DNA from: Brevibacillus_D fluminis_A
Lineage (GTDB): Bacteria; Bacillota; Bacilli; Brevibacillales; Brevibacillaceae
NCBI RefSeq assembly: GCF_052072235.1
Contig: NZ_CM125436.1
Coordinates: 5,698,001 to 5,762,000 of the forward strand
DNA length: 64,000 nt
Direction of reading: 5' to 3'
Positions 33,808 to 42,362 of this stretch are shown one piece after another. The number at the start of each line of letters is the position of its first letter. Position 1 is the stretch's first letter. The notes below the pieces were generated by a model. It ran no database searches and was not told where the DNA came from. It saw nothing but the letters and a program-made list of their open reading frames with translations. Position numbers and translations under genes: made by a program.

Positions 33808-35463
33808 TTATTTCGGCAGCTCGAACGAGCTTTTCAAGGATACAATCAGATTGAACACAAGCTTCTCTGCGGTCGTGTTTTTCGGATCGACGTTAAAGTA
33901 ACCGTGACGGAAAAACTGGAACTTGTCATGGGCTTTCGCATTTTTCATGTTTGGCTCCACGAATCCGTTCACGATCTCCAGGGAATTCGGATTGACGTGA
34001 TCGAGGAAAGACTCGCCTTCTTCCGCTTGGTGGTCCATGATCAACGGCTCATACAGGCGGAATTCCGCAGGTAACGCATGGGTCGCATCTACCCAGTGGA
34101 TCGTCCCCTTCACTTTGCGGCCGGTAAAGCCGCTTCCGCTCTTGGTTTCCACATCATAGGTGCAATGCAGCTCGACCACATTGCCCGCTTCATCTTTCAC
34201 AACGTCATTGCATTTGATGAAATAGGCATGTTTCAGGCGCACTTCATTGCCTGGGAACAAGCGGAAATATTTGCTCGGCGGGTTTTCCATAAAGTCGTCT
34301 TGCTCGATGTAAATCTCGCGGGAAAACGGAATTTGTCGTACGCCCATCTCCGGATTTTCGGAGTTGATCTCCGCATCGAGCCATTCTACTTGCCCTTCCG
34401 GATAGTTGGTGATGACGACTTTCAGCGGACGCAGCACGCCCATTGTCCGCGGCGCTTTTAATTTCAAATCTTCGCGGATGAAATGCTCCAGCATTTTCTC
34501 ATCGACCACGCTGTAATTGCGGGCGACGCCGATCTCACGGCAAAAAGCGCGGATCGATTCCGGTGTAAATCCTCTGCGGCGCAGACCGGAAATGGTTGGC
34601 ATGCGCGGATCATCCCAGCCGTCCACATATTGCTCATCAACCAGCTGCTTCAATTTGCGCTTGCTCATGACCGTATTGGTCACATTCAGACGCGCAAACT
34701 CATATTGGTGCGGCACGTGCGGCATTTCGCACTCCTGGATCACCCAGTCGTAAAGCGGGCGGTGATCCTCGAATTCCATCGTACAGATGGAGTGCGTAAC
34801 ACCCTCGATTGCATCCTCAATCGGATGGGCGAAATCGTACATCGGGTAAATGCACCATTTGTCGCCGGTGTTGTGGTGGGTCGCATGCGAGATACGGTAC
34901 AGCACCGGATCGCGCAGGTTAATGTTTGGCGAACTCATATCGATCTTGGCGCGCAGAACCTTTTCACCGTCTTTGAACTCGCCATTGCGCATGCGGGTGA
35001 ACATGTCAAGATTCTCTTCCACCGACCGATTGCGATACGGGCTTTCTTTGCCCGGCTCGGTCAGACTTCCGCGCAGTTGGCGCATTTCCTCGGCGGAGAG
35101 GTCGCAAACGAATGCTTTGCCCTTTTTAATCAATAGCACAGCCCGTTCATACATTTCTTCAAAGTAATCGGAAGCAAAAAACAAGTTGTCCCAGTCGAAG
35201 CCGAGCCACTTGACATCTTCCTTGATGGATTCTACATACTCCACGTCTTCTTTCAACGGATTGGTATCGTCAAAGCGCAGATTGGTCTTCCCTTTGAATT
35301 CATCCGCCAGCTCAAAATTGAGGCAGATGGATTTGGCGTGGCCAATGTGCAAATAACCGTTCGGCTCTGGGGGGAAACGGGTGACAACCTGATTGACGCG
35401 ACCTGACTCCAGATCATCAATCACGATGTTTTTGATAAAATTCGATGGAATCGTCTTTTCCAT
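33808..35463 (-). CDS. glnS: Glutaminyl-tRNA synthetase
   Basis: A 551-residue class I synthetase that charges tRNA-Gln. The HIGH motif lies in FPPEPNGYLHIGHA near 40, the KMSKS-like motif is VMSKRKLK near 265, and the C-terminal anticodon-binding beta barrels are complete. The ATG at 35463 is preferred to the TTG at 35472 since AAAGG is then 9 bases away. Many Bacilli lack GlnRS and make Gln-tRNA through GatCAB, so its presence is a lineage marker. No T-box leader is visible upstream. Confidence 0.95.
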   Translation of the reverse strand: MEKTIPSNFIKNIVIDDLESGRVNQVVTRFPPEPNGYLHIGHAKSICLNFELADEFKGKTNLRFDDTNPLKEDVEYVESIKEDVKWLGFDWDNLFFASDYFEEMYERAVLLIKKGKAFVCDLSAEEMRQLRGSLTEPGKESPYRNRSVEENLDMFTRMRNGEFKDGEKVLRAKIDMSSPNINLRDPVLYRISHATHHNTGDKWCIYPMYDFAHPIEDAIEGVTHSICTMEFEDHRPLYDWVIQECEMPHVPHQYEFARLNVTNTVMSKRKLKQLVDEQYVDGWDDPRMPTISGLRRRGFTPESIRAFCREIGVARNYSVVDEKMLEHFIREDLKLKAPRTMGVLRPLKVVITNYPEGQVEWLDAEINSENPEMGVRQIPFSREIYIEQDDFMENPPSKYFRLFPGNEVRLKHAYFIKCNDVVKDEAGNVVELHCTYDVETKSGSGFTGRKVKGTIHWVDATHALPAEFRLYEPLIMDHQAEEGESFLDHVNPNSLEIVNGFVEPNMKNAKAHDKFQFFRHGYFNVDPKNTTAEKLVFNLIVSLKSSFELPK

Positions 35464-35672
35464 TTCGCTCAACCTTTCATTCGCAAAAAATCATCGTACA
35501 CGAACTTCTTCTTATAAATAATACTGATTCATCGGCACGAGTTCAACTTAATCAGCGGATAAACATTATCTTTCCCTTATCAACTGTATGCCCAAAAAGA
35601 GAACTGCCATCCGTCCGATTCCCAAAATCTACGAAATCGGCACAATAGAACGGAAAATACCTTCATTTCCGC

Positions 35673-35718
35673 AAAAAAACAGCCGGTGCACCTATCAAAT
35701 CCGACAGGCTGACCGGCC
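35673..35718 (-). terminator. Intrinsic terminator of the OPT/PqqD-like operon
   Basis: GCCGGT (35682-35687) pairs with ACCGGC (35712-35717), followed on the minus strand by GTTTTTTT. Confidence 0.7.
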
Positions 35719-35723
35719 ATCCT

Positions 35724-36068
35724 TTACCGTTTTTCTTTTTCCCAGCGAATCCAGCCGTGTTCTTCCACGATCTGCAAAAACATGACCAGACGGGGCAAAA
35801 CAGGCTCTGCCGCTTCGCCGAACCGCGTCCCCAGCTCGTCGGCGATTTCCTGGACCGTCTGTTTCCCCGTGCATTGCGAAAGCACCTGTGTCCCCAAATC
35901 ATCCAGGCGGATGCGGAAGTGGGCGGGCTGCTTGAGAAACCGGACGGACAGTCGCTCGAGCCAGCTTTTTCGCTCGACAAGCAGAATGGAGGCATCCTCC
36001 GAGCGGTCAAGTCGCACCGTTGCCGTCAAAACCGGTGACATGGCAAGCAAATTATGCCGCTTTCTCAT
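35724..36068 (-). CDS. PqqD-family small protein
   Basis: A 114-residue winged-helix-like protein. The pattern 'FRIRLDDLGTQVLSQCTGKQTVQEIADELGTRFG' with 'RLVMFLQIVEEHGWI' matches the PqqD fold, which in peptide-modification systems binds a precursor peptide. No radical-SAM enzyme or precursor gene is nearby. The ATG at 36068 overlaps the stop of the OPT transporter gene by 4 bases (ATGA), so it is coupled to it; the function with that transporter is unknown. Confidence 0.8.
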   Translation of the reverse strand: MRKRHNLLAMSPVLTATVRLDRSEDASILLVERKSWLERLSVRFLKQPAHFRIRLDDLGTQVLSQCTGKQTVQEIADELGTRFGEAAEPVLPRLVMFLQIVEEHGWIRWEKEKR

Positions 36069-37963
36069 GACCGCCCCTCCGATGGCTTCGCCCGCAGCGA
36101 TACCCACCACAGCACAAGCGTAACGATGAGGAAGAGGACGAGCGAGACCAGCCCGTTTGCAAACAGGACATGCTCAGGCATCGCCACCTTGAGCCAAATC
36201 ATGATCGCGATGATCACGCCCAGCAAAGACTCGCCGGCGATCAAACCCGATGCAAAGAGGGTGCCTGTTTCCACCCGGCTCTTTTTCAACCCTTCATCCT
36301 TGGTGAACGCCTCGATCAGCCAGCGCACGAACCCGCCGACAATGATCGGGGTGCTTACATGGATCGGCAAATAGATGCCGACCGCGATCGTGAGCGACTG
36401 CAAGCCCATGAATTCGAGCGCGATGGAAGTCGCGGCACCGATCATGATCAAGTCCCACGGAAGATTGTGCGCCATGATCCCTTCCACAATGACCTTCATC
36501 AGCACCGCTTTCGGTGCGGGCAACGCCTCAGAGCCCATTCCGTATGTAGCATGCAGCACCGCGAGAATGAACCCGATCACCAGCCCGGAAACAGCCACCC
36601 CGATCAACATCGCCAGCTGCTGCTTCCACGGCGTCCCGCCCACGAGATACCCGGTTTTAAGGTCCTGGGAAATGTCCCCCGCCACGGCCAGCGCCGTGCA
36701 AATGATCGCCCCGACCGTCAATGCGGCCACCATGCCGTCCTGCCCGGTATAACCAGCCATCTGAAAGACAAAGGTGACGATCAAAAGCGTCGCGATCGTC
36801 ATTCCGGAAACCGGGGAGGACGAGCTGCCGACCACACCGACGATGCGCGATGCCACGGTCACGAACAAGAAACCAAAAATGACGATAAAAATGGCCCCCA
36901 AGATGCCTACGTTCGTAAACGGCGCAAACGCGATGACCAGCAACAAGACCACGATGCCTCCGAACAGCCACTTGGAGGAAATGTCATGCTGCGTGCGCTC
37001 GGCAATTCCCCCGCCGTTTTGCCCGCCGCGCTGAATGCCTTGCAACGTATCGCGCAGCGAGCGCCCCAGCATCGGCAATGTCCGCGCCAGCGTGATTAAC
37101 CCGCTGGTTGCGACGGCGCCCGCGCCGATATAGCGGATGTATGAGCCCCAGACGCCCCAGGCGTCCATTTTGCTGATCGGATCGCTCGCAGGCAAAATGG
37201 GCGTCGTTCCCGCCATGCCGAAAAAACTGATCATGGGAATAAAGACAAGCCATGCCAATAACCCGCCCGCAATCATTTGCCCGGCGATGGACGGACCGAC
37301 GATATAGCCGACACCCAGCAAAGCGGGATAGGTGTCCATCCCGATGACCGCATTTTTAAACCGGGCCACATTGGTTTCGATTTCCGTCTTGAACAAGAGG
37401 AAGCCGTCCCCAAGCGCCTTGAAAATTCCTCCGACGATAAACCCGCCAAAGACGAGGCGCGCGCTCACGCCGCCTGTCTCGCCGGAGATCAGCACCTCCG
37501 CACATGCCGTCCCTTCCGGATAGGGCAGCGTATGGTGCTCATTGACGATGAGCAAGCGGCGCAGCGGCACCATCATCAATACCCCGAGGAAACCGCCCGT
37601 CAGGACAATAAACGCCAGGACAGACTGACTCGGGGTCAGGTTCCAAAGGAACAGCGCCGGAATCGTGAAGATCGCACCGGCAGCAACGGCCTCGCCTGCC
37701 GTCGTCATCGTCTGGACGATGTTGTTCTCCAAAATCGATTGGCGCCGGAATACCCCGCGCAACAAGGCCATCGAGATCACCGCAGCGGGGATCGATGCGC
37801 TGACGGTCATGCCGATCTTCAAGCCCAAATAGGCATTGGCCGCTCCAAAAACGACCGCCAGCACAATGCCCAAAACAATCGCCACCGCCGTTAGCTCCGG
37901 GAGCGATTTGGATGCAGGTACATAAGGCACAAACGTTGATTTTTGTGCAGAATCGTTTTTCAT
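36065..37963 (-). CDS. OPT family oligopeptide transporter
   Basis: A 632-residue membrane protein with about 14 to 16 helices ('ELTAVAIVLGIVLAVVFGAANAYLGLKIG' start, in pieces: VFGAANAYLGLK; 'NNIVQTMTTAGEAVAAG'; 'LPYPEGTACAEVL'). The sequence matches the prokaryotic OPT branch, which takes up small peptides or metal-chelator complexes with protons. The ATG at 37963 is chosen; GTG at 37966 is possible, both after GGGGAGG. It forms a coupled pair with the PqqD-like gene. Confidence 0.9.
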   Translation of the reverse strand: MKNDSAQKSTFVPYVPASKSLPELTAVAIVLGIVLAVVFGAANAYLGLKIGMTVSASIPAAVISMALLRGVFRRQSILENNIVQTMTTAGEAVAAGAIFTIPALFLWNLTPSQSVLAFIVLTGGFLGVLMMVPLRRLLIVNEHHTLPYPEGTACAEVLISGETGGVSARLVFGGFIVGGIFKALGDGFLLFKTEIETNVARFKNAVIGMDTYPALLGVGYIVGPSIAGQMIAGGLLAWLVFIPMISFFGMAGTTPILPASDPISKMDAWGVWGSYIRYIGAGAVATSGLITLARTLPMLGRSLRDTLQGIQRGGQNGGGIAERTQHDISSKWLFGGIVVLLLVIAFAPFTNVGILGAIFIVIFGFLFVTVASRIVGVVGSSSSPVSGMTIATLLIVTFVFQMAGYTGQDGMVAALTVGAIICTALAVAGDISQDLKTGYLVGGTPWKQQLAMLIGVAVSGLVIGFILAVLHATYGMGSEALPAPKAVLMKVIVEGIMAHNLPWDLIMIGAATSIALEFMGLQSLTIAVGIYLPIHVSTPIIVGGFVRWLIEAFTKDEGLKKSRVETGTLFASGLIAGESLLGVIIAIMIWLKVAMPEHVLFANGLVSLVLFLIVTLVLWWVSLRAKPSEGRS

Positions 37964-38022
37964 CACTGGCTACCTCCCCATGCTTGTCTCGTTCCTAGTA
38001 ACGATGCACACGGAAGTTATTA

Positions 38023-38045
38023 TTTGTCTCTTTGATCAAGACAAA
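38023..38045. promoter_or_regulatory. Palindrome over the probable OPT promoter
   Basis: TTTGTCT-N9-AGACAAA is a perfect dyad. On the minus strand its TTGTCT could act as -35 with TAATAA 16 bp on as -10, about 50 bp from the OPT start. It looks like an operator. Confidence 0.45.
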
Positions 38046-38086
38046 CCAGCCACTGCAAAAAAATTACCGTAATTTATGCGCCGTGG

Positions 38087-38130
38087 TTCTTTGCACAGTT
38101 TCTTTGCACCGAAGGAAAGTTTCTTTGCAC
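38087..38130 (+). repeat. Three direct repeats TTCTTTGCAC
   Basis: Exact copies begin at 38087, 38100 and 38121 (spacing 13 and 21 bp). They lie 50 to 95 bp upstream of a sigma-54 promoter, where activator sites are expected. Confidence 0.7.
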
Positions 38131-38180
38131 TTTTGTACAAAATTTTTTCGCTTTTCCCGCATTTAATTTGTTAAAATGAC

Positions 38181-38197
38181 TTGGCACAAAAACTGCA
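38181..38197 (+). promoter_or_regulatory. Sigma-54 (SigL) promoter of the amino acid permease
   Basis: TTGGCACAAAAACTGCA has the -24 GG and -12 GC exactly 10 bp apart, and TTGGCAC matches consensus fully. It lies about 80 bp before the permease ATG. No enhancer-binding activator gene is adjacent; the known analogues are RocR/SigL control of Bacillus amino acid permeases. Confidence 0.8.
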
Positions 38198-38275
38198 ATA
38201 CTAAACGCTGAAAACGCATTCATTAAAGCATCAAACTCTGCAACGAAAAAGAAAATGATTAAAAGGAGAGGTTTC

Positions 38276-39679
38276 ATGACAGCGTTGAACAATCAAAGTC
38301 ACGAGTTGAAACGTTCCATGAGCAGCAGACACCTGTTCATGATTTCCCTGGGTGGAGTTATTGGTACCGGTCTTTTCCTCGGTTCCGGATATACGATCGG
38401 TCAGGCAGGCCCTATTGGCGCGATCATTTCCTATCTGGTTGGCGGTTTCATCATGTATTTAACCATGCTCTGCTTGGGCGAGCTTTCCGTTGCGATGCCT
38501 GTTTCCGGTTCGTTTCAAACCTACACCACGAAGTTCATCAACCCTGCTGCCGGATTTACCGTCGGCTGGATCTACTGGTTTGGTTGGGCTGTCACTGTTG
38601 CCTTGGAACTGCTCTCGTCAGGATTGACGATGCAGCGCTGGTTCCCTAACTCCCCCGTGTGGCTCTGGTGCCTGATTTTCGGGATTGTGCTTTTCCTGTT
38701 AAATGCATTGTCCGCACGCGCTTTTGGTGAGACTGAATTCTGGTTCTCCAGCATCAAAGTTTTGACAATCATCCTGTTTATCATCTTGGGCGGCTGTGCG
38801 ATGTTCGGCCTGATTCACCTGAAAGGCGGACAACCGGCTCCGATGCTAAGCAATTTTATGAATGCGTCGATTTTGCCTCATGGCATTACCGGGCTCCTTC
38901 TTACCATGATCACCGTTAACTTCTCCTTCCAGGGAACCGAGTTGATCGGGATTGCGGCTGGCGAGAGCAAAGAGCCGGAAAAAACCATTCCAAAATCGAT
39001 CCGTACGACCGTTTGGCGCACATTGGTCTTTTTCGTTCTTGCCATCTTCGTCCTGTCCGGTTTGATTCCAACCGAACAGGCAGGCGTTATCGAAAGCCCG
39101 TTTGTCGTTGTCTTTGATCAGATCGGTATCCCTTATGCAGCTGACATCATGAACTTCGTCGTGCTGACAGCGCTCTTGTCGGTAGCAAACTCCGGTCTTT
39201 ATGCCGCTACGCGGATGCTGTACTCCTTGTCCAAAAACGGCATGACCAGTCCGAAGCTGGGCATGGTCAATAAAAAAGGCATTCCGATGAATGCGCTTCT
39301 GCTGACGTTCGCAATCGCGCTTCTCTCGCTCATTTCCGGCGTCATCGCGGAAGATACCGTATTCATGTGGCTCTTGTCGATCGCAGGTCTGGGCGCACAA
39401 GTCGGCTGGATTTCCATCTCGGCATCCCAGCTCGCGTTCCGCAAGCAATATTTGGCCAAAGGCGGAAAAGTGGCCGACCTCAAGTTCGTTACACCGCTTT
39501 ACCCGATTTTGCCGCTGATCGCCTTGATTTTGAACATCACCGTTCTGGTCAGCTTGGCGTTTGATCCTGACCAACGGATCGCGCTGTACCTCGGCATTCC
39601 GTTCATGCTGTTCTGCTATCTCTTCTACAATCTGCGGATGAAAAAGCAGGTACCGCCTGGAAACCATAACGCTGCTTAA
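38276..39679 (+). CDS. Amino acid permease (APC superfamily, AAT/RocE-like)
   Basis: A 467-residue proton-coupled amino acid importer with 12 helices. The start 'LKRSMSSRHLFMISLGGVIGTGLFLGSG' region (short forms: SRHLFMISLGG, VIGTGLFLGSG) is the family signature in helix 1; 'GESKEPEKTIPKSI' lies near 235. AAGGAGAGG precedes the ATG at 38276. Its sigma-54 promoter suggests induction by an amino acid such as arginine, ornithine or a branched-chain compound. It ends at a strong terminator shared with the next gene. Confidence 0.9.
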   Translation: MTALNNQSHELKRSMSSRHLFMISLGGVIGTGLFLGSGYTIGQAGPIGAIISYLVGGFIMYLTMLCLGELSVAMPVSGSFQTYTTKFINPAAGFTVGWIYWFGWAVTVALELLSSGLTMQRWFPNSPVWLWCLIFGIVLFLLNALSARAFGETEFWFSSIKVLTIILFIILGGCAMFGLIHLKGGQPAPMLSNFMNASILPHGITGLLLTMITVNFSFQGTELIGIAAGESKEPEKTIPKSIRTTVWRTLVFFVLAIFVLSGLIPTEQAGVIESPFVVVFDQIGIPYAADIMNFVVLTALLSVANSGLYAATRMLYSLSKNGMTSPKLGMVNKKGIPMNALLLTFAIALLSLISGVIAEDTVFMWLLSIAGLGAQVGWISISASQLAFRKQYLAKGGKVADLKFVTPLYPILPLIALILNITVLVSLAFDPDQRIALYLGIPFMLFCYLFYNLRMKKQVPPGNHNAA

Positions 39680-39683
39680 ACGA

Positions 39684-39735
39684 TGAAAAAAGCCCACTGA
39701 TCAAGGATTGCTCCGATCAGTGGGCTTTCTTTTTC
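39684..39735. terminator. Bidirectional intrinsic terminator
   Basis: AAAGCCCACTGATC pairs with GATCAGTGGGCTTT around AAGGATTGCTCC, between the convergent permease and phosphorylase genes. Confidence 0.92.
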
Positions 39736-39737
39736 AA

Positions 39738-40556
39738 TTACACTTCTTGCAAAATGCCTTTCAAGAGCGCGGCAAACTTGTTGCGGGCGTTGCCTGCCGC
39801 CTCAAACACTTCATCCGCCGTGATCGGCTGCGGCAAGATTCCTGCAGCCATGTTGCAAATGCAGGAGATGGCCAGCACGCGCAGTCCTGCATGGTTCGCT
39901 ACGATTACTTCCGGCACGGTCGACATGCCGACCGCATCGCCGCCGACAATCCGCATCATCCGAATTTCCGCTGGTGTTTCGAATGCCGGACCGCTCCACG
40001 ATACGTACACGCCTTCCTGAATGTCGATTTGCTGCTTGTCCGCAACTTTCCGTGCGAGCGCACGCAGTTCAGGGTGATAAGCGGCGGACATATCCGGGAA
40101 ACGCACGCCCAGCCGCTCATCATTCGGTCCGATCAGCGGATTGATGCCCATCATGTTGATATGGTCGGAAATTACCATCAAATCGCCTGGCTGGAAGCTT
40201 TCATTGATAGCGCCGCACGCGTTGGTGATGATCAGATCATGCACGCCGATCGCCTTCATCACGCGCACCGGGAAGGTGACAGCCGCTGGGGAATGCCCCT
40301 CGTAGTAGTGGAAGCGGCCTTGCATCGCCACGACAACTTTTCCCTCCAGCTTGCCGATCACCAGCTGGCCTGCGTGGGATTCCACTGTCGATTGGGCAAA
40401 ATGAGGGATGCTGCCGTACGGAATCACGACCGCCTCTTCGATTTCTCCAGCCAGACCGCCAAGACCCGAGCCCAGGATCAGCCCGATGGTCGGACGGTAG
40501 TCGGTTTGCTGCAAAATATAGTCACGTGCTTCCTCGATATGTTCAAACGTATGCAT
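39738..40556 (-). CDS. punA: Purine nucleoside phosphorylase (trimeric, PunA/PupG type)
   Basis: A 272-residue enzyme that splits guanosine and inosine into base and ribose-1-phosphate for purine salvage. Family motifs: GLILGSGLG near 26, phosphate/nucleoside-binding QGRFHYYEGH near 80, 'ITNACGAIN' near 111 and the base-recognition segment 'EIRMMRIVGGDAVGMSTVPEV' (about 190). AGGAG lies before the ATG. It stands alone; usual partner deoB is not in this window. Confidence 0.93.
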   Translation of the reverse strand: MHTFEHIEEARDYILQQTDYRPTIGLILGSGLGGLAGEIEEAVVIPYGSIPHFAQSTVESHAGQLVIGKLEGKVVVAMQGRFHYYEGHSPAAVTFPVRVMKAIGVHDLIITNACGAINESFQPGDLMVISDHINMMGINPLIGPNDERLGVRFPDMSAAYHPELRALARKVADKQQIDIQEGVYVSWSGPAFETPAEIRMMRIVGGDAVGMSTVPEVIVANHAGLRVLAISCICNMAAGILPQPITADEVFEAAGNARNKFAALLKGILQEV

Positions 40557-40648
40557 GGTTCTCCTCCTTCATCGCTGTGCAATTACTGTCTTTCAATGAA
40601 AATACCAGTCATTGCACACTTTGACAAGGTAGAGGACCTGCCCGCCGA

Positions 40649-42193
40649 TCAAAACGACTTTTCTTTTGCGAGAAATTGCGCGAACGCTTGCAGCGAAAAA
40701 CGTTTTCCGCACAGCTTCTCCACTTTCTCCTGCCACGTCTGCGCCTCGGACGGTTCCATAAATACATTCCTGATCGCCGCAAAAACTTCCGCCTGCCCAT
40801 ACAGGCCGGAGATGGCAAAATGCTCGCGAATCATATCCCGCACGCCATCCGCGTAGATGTAATCTTGTACATATACCGGATATGCAAGAAACATCATTTC
40901 CGCAGCAGGGTGCAAGCCCACGCTGTCCCCGCCAAAGATCTCCTGGAACATCCGGTCCGCCATTGCCTGGAGATCGCCATCGGGATTCTCATACAAGACG
41001 TGCTCTACCATGCTTTGATAGAAATAGAATTTGGTCAATGTAAGTGAAAAAAGATGCTCGGCCTCAGCAGTCTGTGCCAACACCGCTTCTTCCATGCCAA
41101 GAAAATCCCGCAGCCATTCCTTCTGCGAAGCGATCGTCATCACGATCTCTGCCATCGCCTCATGTCCGATAATGTTTTTAAACCGGAACAGCTCCGGCGG
41201 TTGCTGCGCCGAGAAAAATTCGTACAGCGCATGGCCCAGCTCATGCAGCGCCACGCCATACCGGGAAAAGCCATCCTGCTTTTTCAAGACGATGCGCAGG
41301 TCATCCGTCGCGATCGCGTTCATCATCCCGCCAAACGGGATGTCAAGCAGCTCGATTTGCAGCGGCATCCGCTCCGGCTCGAGCCCAAAATGGCGGCAGG
41401 TGAAATGAAGCGCCTCTTTGATCCGATCCTGCGGAAATAGCGAACGGGGAATCTCCAAAAAGTTCAAAGCAGCGTAAAACGCGTCGTAGTATTGCGTACC
41501 CGCGTAGCCCCACTTTTCCTGGAAGCGCTGTGACCATTCCCGGGAAATCGCCCTTGTCGCCTCCATCATCTGAAAACCTTCCGCTCGGTACAGTTCGAAA
41601 TCGAGCTGCATAATTCCCTCAAACAGGTAGCGGTGATAGGTCGGATAGCCTTTTTGCCGCGCCAGCTCGTTGCGCGCCTTGATCAGCGCCCGGAACTCCT
41701 CTTCCATCTCGACGGCTGCGTGATTCACCTGATCAAATAGCGCTTTGCGCAGGTCGCGGTCTGCATTCGCCATCAAATGCGACTGCACCGACGAAAACGG
41801 GTACGATTCTCCCTGATGGGTAAACTTCTGATTGGTCAGGTGCGTTTGCAGCTTGTTTTTCAACGCTGCTACCGTCGGGTGATTCTCGATCTCCTTCTCG
41901 CGCGCAGCGTTTTGCAGCACTTTGAGCCTTCGTTTCCACGTACCATCCGCAAGCAGTTGCTCCCATTTGCCGAGCACCTGGGCGAACCGCGGATCGCTAA
42001 AAAGGGCAAAATGCTGCTTCTGCAACTCCTCCAAACGGGCATCCTCCTGATTGCGGGTGATCGCCTCATATTCCAGCAGCGTCACCAACCGGAAGCTTTC
42101 ATCCAGCTTGTGCAGTTCCTCCTCATACGCCTCTTTCCATGCAGCTTCTTTGTCGATTGCACACAACCGGTCAAGATCGAAAATGTTTGTCAT
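40649..42193 (-). CDS. M3/M2-like gluzincin metallopeptidase (oligoendopeptidase-like)
   Basis: A 514-residue, mostly helical cytoplasmic peptidase. The zinc site is HELGH (317-321), with the third ligand probably Glu345 in GHEAMAEI; the spacing is that of M3/M2 gluzincins. The protein lacks a signal peptide. It is shorter than PepF (about 600), and the order of motifs resembles the oligopeptidase F and angiotensin-converting-type families, so subfamily is uncertain. It probably trims short peptides. It is a single gene, divergent from the ECF sigma gene. Confidence 0.85.
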   Translation of the reverse strand: MTNIFDLDRLCAIDKEAAWKEAYEEELHKLDESFRLVTLLEYEAITRNQEDARLEELQKQHFALFSDPRFAQVLGKWEQLLADGTWKRRLKVLQNAAREKEIENHPTVAALKNKLQTHLTNQKFTHQGESYPFSSVQSHLMANADRDLRKALFDQVNHAAVEMEEEFRALIKARNELARQKGYPTYHRYLFEGIMQLDFELYRAEGFQMMEATRAISREWSQRFQEKWGYAGTQYYDAFYAALNFLEIPRSLFPQDRIKEALHFTCRHFGLEPERMPLQIELLDIPFGGMMNAIATDDLRIVLKKQDGFSRYGVALHELGHALYEFFSAQQPPELFRFKNIIGHEAMAEIVMTIASQKEWLRDFLGMEEAVLAQTAEAEHLFSLTLTKFYFYQSMVEHVLYENPDGDLQAMADRMFQEIFGGDSVGLHPAAEMMFLAYPVYVQDYIYADGVRDMIREHFAISGLYGQAEVFAAIRNVFMEPSEAQTWQEKVEKLCGKRFSLQAFAQFLAKEKSF

Positions 42194-42275
42194 CGCGTTC
42201 CTCTCCTCGCATGTTCTTTACCTAGTAGACTAAACGGGAAACGTCAGAGGAATATCAGAGAAACGCCGAAACAAT

Positions 42276-42310
42276 GTGCAAAACAGTCAAACCGATCTGG
42301 ACTTTTGCAC
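42276..42310. promoter_or_regulatory. Inverted repeat before the ECF sigma gene
   Basis: GTGCAAAA (42276-42283) and TTTTGCAC (42303-42310) are perfect arms around 19 bp, 50 to 85 bp before the sigma ATG. It is a possible operator. I could not assign a confident ECF -35/-10. Confidence 0.35.
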
Positions 42311-42362
42311 GTTACCTTAGGGAGAATAGAAGCGATCAGGAAAAAGAGGTGGGAGCTGTCTC

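Larger units (their letters stand above)
37964..38275. other. Regulatory intergenic region between OPT and amino acid permease genes
   Basis: About 310 bp with no gene. It holds a palindrome near the OPT promoter, three TTCTTTGCAC repeats and a sigma-54 promoter for the permease, described separately. Confidence 0.8.

Noticed and set aside
33594..35463. T-box leader for glnS
   Set aside because: No conserved T-box sequence in the minus-strand region upstream of the start; the gap is short.
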